From the NCBI GenBank assembly GCA_937941745.1, contig CALDGV010000580.1:1-9488 (forward strand): a stretch of DNA of 9,488 bases, read 5' to 3'. Both the position numbers and the translations under genes were made by a program. The stretch comes from an uncultured Prosthecobacter sp. (GTDB taxonomy: Bacteria; Verrucomicrobiota; Verrucomicrobiia; Verrucomicrobiales; Verrucomicrobiaceae). The notes under the pieces are model-generated. The model searched no databases. It worked only from the letters and a program-made list of their open reading frames with translations, and was not told the origin of the DNA. This document shows positions 1 through 6,998 of this stretch, piece by piece (within the stretch, counting starts at the first letter, position 1; each line of letters begins with the position of its first letter).

Positions 1-266
1 TCATGCGTGAAGCCCAGGAAGGAGGTGTGCGCCACCCGCTCCAGCTGCTCGCGCAGCGCCGCGTTCAGCCGCGGATGATTGTGGCCATGGATGTTGGTCC
101 AGATGGAGCTGTTGCCATCCAGATACTCCCGCCCGTGCTGATCGGTGAGCCGGCAGCCCTGTCCTGAAACGAGCATCAGCGGCTCGTGCTCCGGCGCACA
201 CCACGCCTGCATGGGGGTGAAGGGATGCCAGAGATGCTGTTTTTCGAGCTGAAGAAGGTCACTCAT
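1..266 (-). CDS. bioA: Adenosylmethionine-8-amino-7-oxononanoate aminotransferase, N-terminal fragment
   Basis: BioA is a cytoplasmic PLP enzyme of biotin synthesis. It transfers an amino group from S-adenosylmethionine to 7-keto-8-aminopelargonate to give 7,8-diaminopelargonate. Only the first 88 codons lie in the window; the frame is open through base 1, so the gene continues to the left and the PLP-lysine is not visible. Reading from the ATG at 266-264, the protein begins MSDLLQLEKQHLWHPFTPMQ. Residues 11-20 (HLWHPFTPMQ) and the block at about 50-71 (DGNSSIWTN, then IHGHNHPRLNAAL) match the start of the BioA branch of class III aminotransferases, where 'SSxW..hHGHxHP' forms part of the substrate pocket. 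No good Shine-Dalgarno precedes the ATG. It is divergent from the RHS gene. Other class III aminotransferases are possible, but the HLWHPFT motif favours BioA. Confidence 0.87.
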   Translation of the reverse strand, partial: MSDLLQLEKQHLWHPFTPMQAWCAPEHEPLMLVSGQGCRLTDQHGREYLDGNSSIWTNIHGHNHPRLNAALREQLERVAHTSFLGFTH

Positions 267-273
267 GCCGAAT

Positions 274-309
274 CAAGGCTTGCAAACCCTTGGCACTTCC
301 AAGCGGACT
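274..309. promoter_or_regulatory. Cluster of CAAG/CTTG inverted repeats upstream of bioA
   Basis: Just upstream of the bioA start lie CAAG-G-CTTG (274-282), CTTGG-N5-CCAAG (289-303) and a further CTTG at 306-309. The arms are short but perfect, and they cluster where a bioA operator would be expected. TTGCAAACC at 280-288 is one base from a BirA half-site (TTGTAAACC), but no matching second half follows at the usual spacing, so BirA control is not supported. Operator function is inference only. Confidence 0.25.
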
Positions 310-328
310 TGTCGCCATGGAGTGCAGG

Positions 329-354
329 GGAAAGAAGCTTTCCGCTTTCGAAAG
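329..354. promoter_or_regulatory. Adjacent palindromes built from AAAG/CTTT, possible operator
   Basis: GGAAAG-AAG-CTTTCC (329-343) is directly followed, after one G, by the perfect 10-bp palindrome CTTTCGAAAG (345-354). The two share the same half-element, so the middle CTTTC arm could pair with either flank. The position between the divergent bioA and RHS genes suits a protein-binding site. No known regulator motif was recognised. Confidence 0.3.
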
Positions 355-368
355 GGACGCATTTACAT

Positions 369-389
369 CGCAGATCAGCGATGACTGCG
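369..389 (+). promoter_or_regulatory. Hairpin with GNRA-type loop in the leader of the RHS gene
   Basis: CGCAG (369-373), one bulged A (374) and TCA (375-377) pair with TGA (382-384) and CTGCG (385-389), enclosing GCGA (378-381), a GNRA tetraloop on the plus-strand RNA. A second, imperfect stem may form downstream between CATCCAA (426-432) and TTGGGATG (450-457). The element would be transcribed only if the RHS promoter lies upstream of it, which is not established. It matches no riboswitch family I recognise. Confidence 0.3.
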
Positions 390-505
390 CAGCGCGGGCC
401 ACGTAGATGTCACCTCCTGCTAAAGCATCCAATCTCCGATGAGCGCGGCTTGGGATGGTGTAGGCCAGCCTTGTCCGGGGCTTTCATCCTGCACCGGAAC
501 CGCGT

Positions 506-511
506 TATAAG
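506..511 (+). promoter_or_regulatory. Possible -10 element of the RHS gene
   Basis: TATAAG at 506-511 differs from the TATAAT consensus at one base and lies 21 bp before the RHS ATG. This would give a very short leader that still contains the AAGGGA ribosome site (522-527). No convincing -35 box lies at 16-19 bp; the nearest TTG-type hexamer (TTGTCC, 471-476) is about 29 bp away. If this is the true promoter, the hairpin at 369-389 is not in the transcript. Confidence 0.25.
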
Positions 512-532
512 TGCAGAAACCAAGGGACTGAC

Positions 533-3500
533 ATGAAATCCGGCATCACCCCACTCACCCTCGTCTTCGCCCTGCTGCTTCCCTGGCTTGAAACAGAGGC
601 GGCTTCCCTCGGCCGATGGACGGCACGCACCTCAGGCACCACGGAGGACATCAAGGGTCTGGCCTATGGCAACGGCACCTATGTGGCCGTGGGCACCAAG
701 GGCTACATCGCCACCTCCACGGACGGCGTGAAGTGGAGCAAGAAGAGTGCGGGCATCACGCGTGACTTCAACGGCGTCACCTTCTCGCAGGGGCGCTTCA
801 TCGCGGTCTGCAAGGCACCGGATGAAGGCAGCGGCGCCAAGATCTGGATTTCAGACAACAATGGCTCCTCCTGGAAGTTCCGTAACACGGATGTGGGCGG
901 CGATGCCATCACCCAGGGCCTGCACTGCGTGGCTGGCAATGGCAGCGGCACGCTGGTGGCTGTGGGCGGCGGCTGGGCGCCGCAAATCACGGTCTCGAAT
1001 GACAACGGCACGACCTGGCACCGCAAAACCGTCTCTGGATCGCCTTTGTATGGAGTGTTGTACGCCCAGGGGCAGTGGATCGCCGTGGGTGCCGGCAGCC
1101 CGATGCGGTCCACCGATGGCGGTGCCACCTGGAACACCTTTGCCGGACCGGACGGCTTCCGCATCGCCTATGGCGGCGAGGTTTATGTGGTGGCGCCTTA
1201 CAACTCCACAGGGATCAAGTGGTCGGAAGACGGCATCACCTGGCACAGCGCCACAAGGGCGAAGCCTTTCAGCTCGGACTCGATCGGCTGGACGAGCGGC
1301 TGCGTGTATGCAGACGGCATGTTTGTGGTGACGGAGGAGTACACCCGGAACATCTGGGTTTCGGAAAACGGCCGTGTGTTCAAGAAGTGGGAGGCTCCGG
1401 GCACTGGCACCGGCTGGCTGCTGACTGTGACTTATGCGGACCGGATGTACCTCTGCGGCGGCTACAAGGGCAAGCTCTGCGCCTCGCCCCCCTGGCTGAA
1501 GGCGCGCATGGGCAGCAGCTGGGACTACCCCTACACGTTCTTTGATGCCGAGGAGGGCCTGCCGCAAAGGATCGGCCTGCCTCAGTACCGGGTGAACACG
1601 GCCTCCTTGAACCTGGTGCTGGAAGCCACGCTCTTTCACATGCGCACGCTCTGCTCCCCTGTGAACCTGCGGCTGGTGTACAACAGCCAGCCCCTGGAGG
1701 ATGCGGAGGTGAGCGGTCTCTTCGGCAAGAACTGGCACCTGCGCTATGAGACGCAGGTGGGGCAATTTGGGCCGGAGGCGCAGGTGATCACCGGCGGCGG
1801 CAGGTCGCTGACCTACACGACGCCCGATGGCTCCGACCTGGCCTCCGCCAGCGGCACGGTGACGCTGCTGCCGCCCACCGGCGTGCATGACACCCTGAAA
1901 TTCATCCCAGGCACGGGCTTTGACCTGATGGAGAAAAGCACCCGGCTGACGTATCGCTACGGCCTCTCAGGCGGGGCGGGCAATGCGATCTGGCGGCTGA
2001 CCAGGATCACTGACCGCAGCGGCAATCAGATGACCTTTGATGTCGGTACCGACTCTGGGAAGATCAACTCGATCACCGACCCCGCCGGAAGGGTGGTGAA
2101 CTTCACCTACAACGGCAGCAATCTCTGCACCTCCATCACCGTGCCGGACGGGCGGACGATCACCTTCCAGTATGACTCGCACAAGAATCTGACCGGCATC
2201 ACGGACATGGCAGGCTACACGGGCAGCTACACCTATGACGAAAAGGGCTTTCTCAAGCGCATGACGACCGCCGGGCGGGTGACCCGCTTTGCCTGGAAGA
2301 CCCGGCCGGGCTCGGAAAAGACCACCGACGTGCCGGATGCCGATGAGGACAAGATCCTGACGAGCGTGACCAATCATGCCGGGGGCATGGTGAAGTATGA
2401 ACTGCTGCCGAAGGACGGCGGCGTGAAGCGCACCGACACACGCGGAGAAGTGATGGTCTTCAAAAGCAAAGACGGCCAGACCACCGGCATCACGGACCCT
2501 CTGGGAAGCGTGCGCAGCATCGACTACACAGACGGCAAGCAGCCCGCCTCCTTCACCGACGACCTCGGCAAGGTCGTGAAGTTCGACTACGACGAGGACG
2601 GCAACATGACCTCCTTCACGGATGCGCTGGGCAACGTCACCACCCTGGCCTACGACGACGATGACAACCTGGTCAGCCGCACCAACCCGCTCGGCAAGGT
2701 CTGGACCTACGCCTACGACGTCAGCCACCGGCTGACGAGCGTGAAAACGCCGTTGCTGCACGAGACCGTGATGGCCTACCATCCGAACGGCAGGCTGCAC
2801 ACCTCCCAGGATGCGCGTGGCGGCACCACGACCTTCACCTATGACAGCTTTGGCAACCTGGCGACCGTCACAGACCCGCTCGGCAAGGTGCTCCAGAGAG
2901 GCTATGATGCCCACGGGCTGCGCTGCACGCAGCTGACGGACCCACGCGGCAAGACCAAGAGCCTCAGCTACGAGGGCAACGACCGTCTGGTGAACGTCGA
3001 GTACACCTCCGCCCCGGGCACCCCCGAGCGCGAAAACACCTTCAACGCCTTCGGGCAGACGAGCTTCACCGATGAACTGGGCAACACCATCGAGGTCGAG
3101 CGGGACGACTTTGGCTACGTCACTTCCGTGACGGACGCCCTGGGCCATGTCTCCACCACCGAGTACGATCCCAACCACAATCCAACCCGCCGCACCGATG
3201 CCCTGGGCCGTGTCATCACCACCACCTACGATGACATGAACCGTCCGCTGATCATCACGGATGCGCGTGGCAAGCAGAGCACACGCACCTACGATGACGC
3301 CGGCAACCTGAAGAGCTTCAGCGATGAACGGAAGAACAAGACGCTCTACGACTACGACGGCAACCAGCGCCTGATCTCGACCACGGACGCCCTGGGCAAG
3401 AAGAGCACCTACAGCCGTGACAAGCTCGGTAGGGTGGAGGTGCAGACCAACGCCCGCGGCCAGCAGATCCGGTTCACGTATGACGATGACGGGCGTCTGG

Positions 3501-5278
3501 TGAAAAAGGAGACACGCCAGACAGCCACGGAGATCTTCAGCGAGATCGCCACCTACACCTACGATGAAAACGGCAACCTCACAGGCCGCTCTGACGCCTG
3601 GGACGATACGAGCTGGGTTTATGATGCCGCCAATCATGCCACTTCCGTGACTTACCCGACGGGCAAGAGCGCCTCGTTCACCTACAACAACGCCGGCCTG
3701 CTCGAAACCACCACCTACCCGAACGGCCTTGTGGTCACCCTGGCCTATGATGACTTCAACCGGCAGCCGCTGCCCAAAACCTACCGCACCAGCCCGGAAA
3801 CGGAGCTGCTGGGCATGGCGGAAAAGCCGAACCAGGTCACGCAAGTCACCCTGGCGAAAAACAGCGTCACTCACACGATCTCGATGACGCATGACGCGGC
3901 GGGACGTGTCACCACCATCAGCCGCCCAGGGCTGGTCACGACCAGTTTCACCTATGATGCCGCTGGCAGGGGGGTGGCCGTGATTCATCAAAGCAATGGC
4001 AGCGACCTGATTCACACGGGCCATACCTACGATGCCGTCGGCAACCTGCTTCGGGACGTGGTCTCAGGCCCGCATTTCATGCCTCCGCCGCTGCCGGTGG
4101 CCACCACGCAGAAGTTCAACGCAGGCAATGGCCAGACAGCCTATGGCACGCAGGCGGTGACCCACGATGCAGACGGCAACCTGCTGAAGATCGGCACGAC
4201 CTTCAGTGCCCAATGGGATGCCGAAAACCGGCTCACGGAACTGACTCGCGACAACGGCAGCGGTCCGCAAACCGTGCGCTACACCTATGATGCCGCAGGG
4301 CTGCGAGTGAAGAAGGAGGTGGTCGGAGGTGATGTGACTCACTACCACTATGGCCCCGGCGGCAATCTGCTGTTCACCACGGATGCCGCAGGCACTGTGA
4401 CGGCTTCGTTTGTCTGGAGCGGACGCTCTTTGATCGCCCTGCTGCTCGGTGACTCCCTGTCCACCGAAGTGTTTTTCCCTCTGCTGAACCGGCTGGGCAG
4501 CGTGATCGCACTCACCGATGCAACGGGTGCCGTAGTGGCGCGCTATTCCTATGACAGCTACGGCACCACGCTGCGGGAGACAGTGCCAGCAGGCGGCACC
4601 GACCTGAACCCCTTCACCTTTGCCGGAGGCTACGGCGTCATGGACGAGAGTGACGGACTCTTTTACATGAAGGAACGCTTCTACCTGGCGCGCACAGGAC
4701 GCTTCCTTCAGCGCGACCCCGTCGGCCTAGCCGGCGGCACGAACCTCTACGCCTATGCCGGCGGCAACCCGGTGGTCACGGCCGATCCGGAAGGCAAGGC
4801 CTGGTGGATGGTGGTGCCTGTGGCCATCGCCGCCTGGAGCTGGTACAGCGCTGCTGACAATGCCGCTCAGGCAGGCCAGGAGGCAGGCATGGCCGTGGAA
4901 TCCGCCGCGGAAACCCAGCGTGCGGCGGACCGCACCATCGCCAGCCATCAGCGGTTCCGTGAAAATGAAGCGCGGGCGATGAATCCGACGCTCGACGCCG
5001 ATGCGCGCATCCGGGCGGCCTATGAATCCAGGGATGCCTTCAACCAAATGTGGAACCACGATGCTCCGGCGACGGCGGATGCCGCGAGGGACACCGTCTA
5101 TCACGGTGCCCGCGCCGTGTACCGCAGCGGCAAGGCTGTGGGCGACGCCTTTGGCGGCATTGCCGTCAGCACCCCCACCAACTGCGCTGAGGCGCTCGAG
5201 CAGGCAGGCGAGAAGATCATTGAAGAGACACGCGACAGCGTCATTGAAAACTCAACCGGACTGGGAGACGAAGAATGA
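533..5278 (+). CDS. Secreted Asp-box propeller / RHS (YD-repeat) protein with unknown C-terminal region
   Basis: A 1581-residue exported protein of unknown biological role. Residues 1-24 are a Sec signal peptide (hydrophobic core TLVFALLLPWL, likely cut near ETEAA). Residues about 30-320 form a probable beta-propeller with six Asp-box motifs (S-x-D/N-x-G-x-x-W/F) at 62, 107, 155, 193, 231 and 277. Residues about 324-490 resemble the segment that opens RHS shells (VNLRLVYNS, FGKNWHLRYE). YD repeats fill about 490-1310, with a very regular 21-residue array at 652-993. The RHS core (about 1319-1421) contains NRLGSVIALTDATG, the R1394-D1395 pair within RDPVGL, and NLYAYAGGNP. Residues 1422-1581 form a variable, Ala-rich region starting with a hydrophobic stretch (WWMVVPVAIAAWSWY). 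By family knowledge, RHS repeats build a hollow cocoon around the C-terminal segment. The start has AAGGGA (522-527) five bases upstream. The stop overlaps the next start. No toxin domain was recognised. Confidence 0.92.
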   Translation: MKSGITPLTLVFALLLPWLETEAASLGRWTARTSGTTEDIKGLAYGNGTYVAVGTKGYIATSTDGVKWSKKSAGITRDFNGVTFSQGRFIAVCKAPDEGSGAKIWISDNNGSSWKFRNTDVGGDAITQGLHCVAGNGSGTLVAVGGGWAPQITVSNDNGTTWHRKTVSGSPLYGVLYAQGQWIAVGAGSPMRSTDGGATWNTFAGPDGFRIAYGGEVYVVAPYNSTGIKWSEDGITWHSATRAKPFSSDSIGWTSGCVYADGMFVVTEEYTRNIWVSENGRVFKKWEAPGTGTGWLLTVTYADRMYLCGGYKGKLCASPPWLKARMGSSWDYPYTFFDAEEGLPQRIGLPQYRVNTASLNLVLEATLFHMRTLCSPVNLRLVYNSQPLEDAEVSGLFGKNWHLRYETQVGQFGPEAQVITGGGRSLTYTTPDGSDLASASGTVTLLPPTGVHDTLKFIPGTGFDLMEKSTRLTYRYGLSGGAGNAIWRLTRITDRSGNQMTFDVGTDSGKINSITDPAGRVVNFTYNGSNLCTSITVPDGRTITFQYDSHKNLTGITDMAGYTGSYTYDEKGFLKRMTTAGRVTRFAWKTRPGSEKTTDVPDADEDKILTSVTNHAGGMVKYELLPKDGGVKRTDTRGEVMVFKSKDGQTTGITDPLGSVRSIDYTDGKQPASFTDDLGKVVKFDYDEDGNMTSFTDALGNVTTLAYDDDDNLVSRTNPLGKVWTYAYDVSHRLTSVKTPLLHETVMAYHPNGRLHTSQDARGGTTTFTYDSFGNLATVTDPLGKVLQRGYDAHGLRCTQLTDPRGKTKSLSYEGNDRLVNVEYTSAPGTPERENTFNAFGQTSFTDELGNTIEVERDDFGYVTSVTDALGHVSTTEYDPNHNPTRRTDALGRVITTTYDDMNRPLIITDARGKQSTRTYDDAGNLKSFSDERKNKTLYDYDGNQRLISTTDALGKKSTYSRDKLGRVEVQTNARGQQIRFTYDDDGRLVKKETRQTATEIFSEIATYTYDENGNLTGRSDAWDDTSWVYDAANHATSVTYPTGKSASFTYNNAGLLETTTYPNGLVVTLAYDDFNRQPLPKTYRTSPETELLGMAEKPNQVTQVTLAKNSVTHTISMTHDAAGRVTTISRPGLVTTSFTYDAAGRGVAVIHQSNGSDLIHTGHTYDAVGNLLRDVVSGPHFMPPPLPVATTQKFNAGNGQTAYGTQAVTHDADGNLLKIGTTFSAQWDAENRLTELTRDNGSGPQTVRYTYDAAGLRVKKEVVGGDVTHYHYGPGGNLLFTTDAAGTVTASFVWSGRSLIALLLGDSLSTEVFFPLLNRLGSVIALTDATGAVVARYSYDSYGTTLRETVPAGGTDLNPFTFAGGYGVMDESDGLFYMKERFYLARTGRFLQRDPVGLAGGTNLYAYAGGNPVVTADPEGKAWWMVVPVAIAAWSWYSAADNAAQAGQEAGMAVESAAETQRAADRTIASHQRFRENEARAMNPTLDADARIRAAYESRDAFNQMWNHDAPATADAARDTVYHGARAVYRSGKAVGDAFGGIAVSTPTNCAEALEQAGEKIIEETRDSVIENSTGLGDEE
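2486..3511 (+). repeat. Array of about 16 YD repeats with a 63-bp period
   Basis: Residues 652-993 of the RHS protein are a nearly unbroken array of units, most of exactly 21 residues (63 bp), with approximate consensus [FVR]TDxLGKVxxxxYDxxGNLxS. Only a few units are 22 or 23 residues, and one (around VEYTSAPGTPERENTFNAFG) is strongly diverged. The units differ clearly at DNA level, so this is an old protein repeat rather than a recent tandem duplication. Each unit is expected to add a beta-hairpin strand pair to the spiralling RHS shell. Confidence 0.85.
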
Positions 5279-6912
5279 AGACCCTGACCCAACTCCAAGC
5301 CGCCATTGCATCGGCCATCGTGCTGCTTTCCAGCCCAGGCCAGATCCTGGCCAACGGCGCCACCTCCAGCAGCCTTTACACCTATGATGCCAACAACCGC
5401 ATCACCCAGGTGAGCTACTCCGACGGACGTCAGGTGAACTACACCTACGACGATGTCGGCAACCTCACCGCCATCACCACCAAGCAGGTGAACGTGCCCT
5501 CCGTGCTCGTGGCCAGCCGCCTGCTGGGCACGGTTGCCTCAACGATCTCCGACTGGCAGATCGTGACGCAAAGCGCCAGCCCGGTGCTGAGCTACAATGC
5601 CACGGGGCTTCCTGCCGGACTGAAGCTGAACAAGACCAATGTCGTGAACGGTGATGGCAAGCCTGGCGGGGTGATTTACGGCACGCCGACCGTCGGCGGG
5701 CGCTTCACCGTGCTGCTGACCGCCAAGAGTGCGGCAGGCACCAGCGCAGCCACGCCTTTGATCATCGACATCAGCAACCCATTCACGGTCATTGAGGACC
5801 GCTTCTCCCTGGCTGGGCAGTTCTCCGGCGTGGTGGATCCCTCAGCGTTGAGCAGCAGCCTCGGTGGCAGCCTGGTCATCAAAACCACGGCCACCGGCGC
5901 CTTCACCGGCACGCTGACGCTAGGTGCCATCAAGTACAACTTCGCAGGCAGCTTCAACGGCAGCACCGGCATCGCCGCACCCATCACGATCGTCCGCAAG
6001 GCTCCCTTCACCACCAACCTCACCCTCACGCTGAGCCTGGATCTGGATGCGGACTCCACGACCCGTGGAGGCATCACCGGCACACTGAGCGATGGCGGGC
6101 CGCCTGAATCCCTGGCGGCTCATCGTGAAGTGTGGAGCAAGACGCTGCCCGCCACCTTCTTTGCCGACAGCAAGGGCTCGGTTTACAACACCGCCCTCTT
6201 CCTGGAATCAGCCCATCTCAACAACGACACCTACCCACAAGGCGTGAGCTATGCGCGCATCACAGTGGACCAGCTGGGCAAGGCGGCAGTGGCAGGGAAG
6301 CTTTCGGATGGCACAGGCATCACAGGGTCAGCCATCCTCTGGCCCGACGGCAAGCTGCCGCTCTTCCTCCCGCTTTACACCAGCAAAGGCAGCCTCGCAG
6401 GCACCCTGCAGTTTGGAACGGGCTTCGCCGAAGACCTTGTGGCGGACAATGGCATCACCGGCAGCCTGAACTGGAAGCGTCCCGCCATCGCCGGAAAAAT
6501 CTACAACGCCGGATTCACCACCAGCCTCGATGCCAGCGGCGGAGTCTATGGCGCGCCGGCCAAAGGCAGCCGCGTACTCGATCTGGGCTCAGCCGCAAGC
6601 CATGTGCCTGTGGTGCTGAACCTTTCCAAAGGCGGGGTCGCTGGCACGATCAGCGCCAATCTCACGATTTCGACGGCCAATCTGGTATCGGCCATCACGC
6701 CGAACACCAACAGCATCAAGCTGACCTTCACCTCCGCCACAGGTCTGGTGGGGGGTGAATTCGCCATCGGAGCCCGCAAGGCCAAGATTGAAGGCCTGAT
6801 CCTGCCCGCAAACCCGCTGAACGATTCGGAGGCCTACGGCTTCTTCCTTCTGCCGGGAGCACTGACCGCAGACCCAACGCTTTCGGGCTTCCTGTTCATC
6901 GGCAGGCCATGA
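5275..6912 (+). CDS. Secreted YD / putative Ig / beta-repeat protein coupled to the RHS gene
   Basis: A 545-residue exported protein of unknown function. Residues 1-27 are a signal peptide (hydrophobic AAIASAIVLLSS, likely cut after ILA-NG). Residues 33-70 are two YD repeats (YD at 37-38 and 58-59, exactly 21 residues apart, as in the upstream protein). Residues about 78-167 look like a putative Ig domain of the He_PIG type (GLPAGLKL at 111-118, YGTPTVGG at 135-142). The rest is Gly/Thr/Ser-rich beta sequence: TGAFTGTLTLG...FAGSFNG (207-229), GKLSDG...LPLYTSKGSLAGTL (341-378) and TGLVGGEF...IEGLILP (489-511), ending in YGFFLLPGAL and SGFLFIG. Such blocks occur in large surface proteins of Verrucomicrobia and Planctomycetes. 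The ATG lies within the RHS stop (ATGA) with GGGAG at 5263-5267, indicating translational coupling. It does not resemble an immunity protein, which would normally be small and cytoplasmic or membrane-bound. Confidence 0.88.
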   Translation: MKTLTQLQAAIASAIVLLSSPGQILANGATSSSLYTYDANNRITQVSYSDGRQVNYTYDDVGNLTAITTKQVNVPSVLVASRLLGTVASTISDWQIVTQSASPVLSYNATGLPAGLKLNKTNVVNGDGKPGGVIYGTPTVGGRFTVLLTAKSAAGTSAATPLIIDISNPFTVIEDRFSLAGQFSGVVDPSALSSSLGGSLVIKTTATGAFTGTLTLGAIKYNFAGSFNGSTGIAAPITIVRKAPFTTNLTLTLSLDLDADSTTRGGITGTLSDGGPPESLAAHREVWSKTLPATFFADSKGSVYNTALFLESAHLNNDTYPQGVSYARITVDQLGKAAVAGKLSDGTGITGSAILWPDGKLPLFLPLYTSKGSLAGTLQFGTGFAEDLVADNGITGSLNWKRPAIAGKIYNAGFTTSLDASGGVYGAPAKGSRVLDLGSAASHVPVVLNLSKGGVAGTISANLTISTANLVSAITPNTNSIKLTFTSATGLVGGEFAIGARKAKIEGLILPANPLNDSEAYGFFLLPGALTADPTLSGFLFIGRP

Positions 6913-6998
6913 TTCAAGGAGCTGCGGGCACCCTCCATCGGCTTTTTTCTTGCCCGGCGGCATGTCGCAGGCTTCTGGCGGCGTAAATTCCGCCCCCC

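Noticed and set aside
280..312. BirA operator upstream of bioA
   Set aside because: TTGCAAACC resembles one half-site, but the bases 15-16 nt later do not match GGTTTACAA.
186..536. Plus-strand 116-residue reading frame covering the bioA-RHS intergenic region and ending over the RHS start
   Set aside because: It runs antisense to the clear bioA start, has a low-complexity, Arg/His/Pro-rich composition, no recognisable motif and no good ribosome site; it is probably chance in GC-rich DNA.
1967..4024. A 685-residue minus-strand reading frame opposite the YD repeats
   Set aside because: Its Val/Gly/Ala/Arg-rich, repeating composition is what the reverse strand of regular YD codons yields; the plus strand has clear protein motifs throughout.
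5275..6912. Immunity protein for an RHS toxin
   Set aside because: The product is 545 residues, exported and beta-rich with YD and Ig-like segments, unlike typical small immunity proteins.
6924..6956. Terminator between the YD/Ig gene and the adaptor gene
   Set aside because: CGGGCA (6925-6930) pairs with TGCCCG (6951-6956), but the T-run (6943-6948) lies inside the 20-nt loop, not after the stem, so this is not a standard intrinsic terminator.
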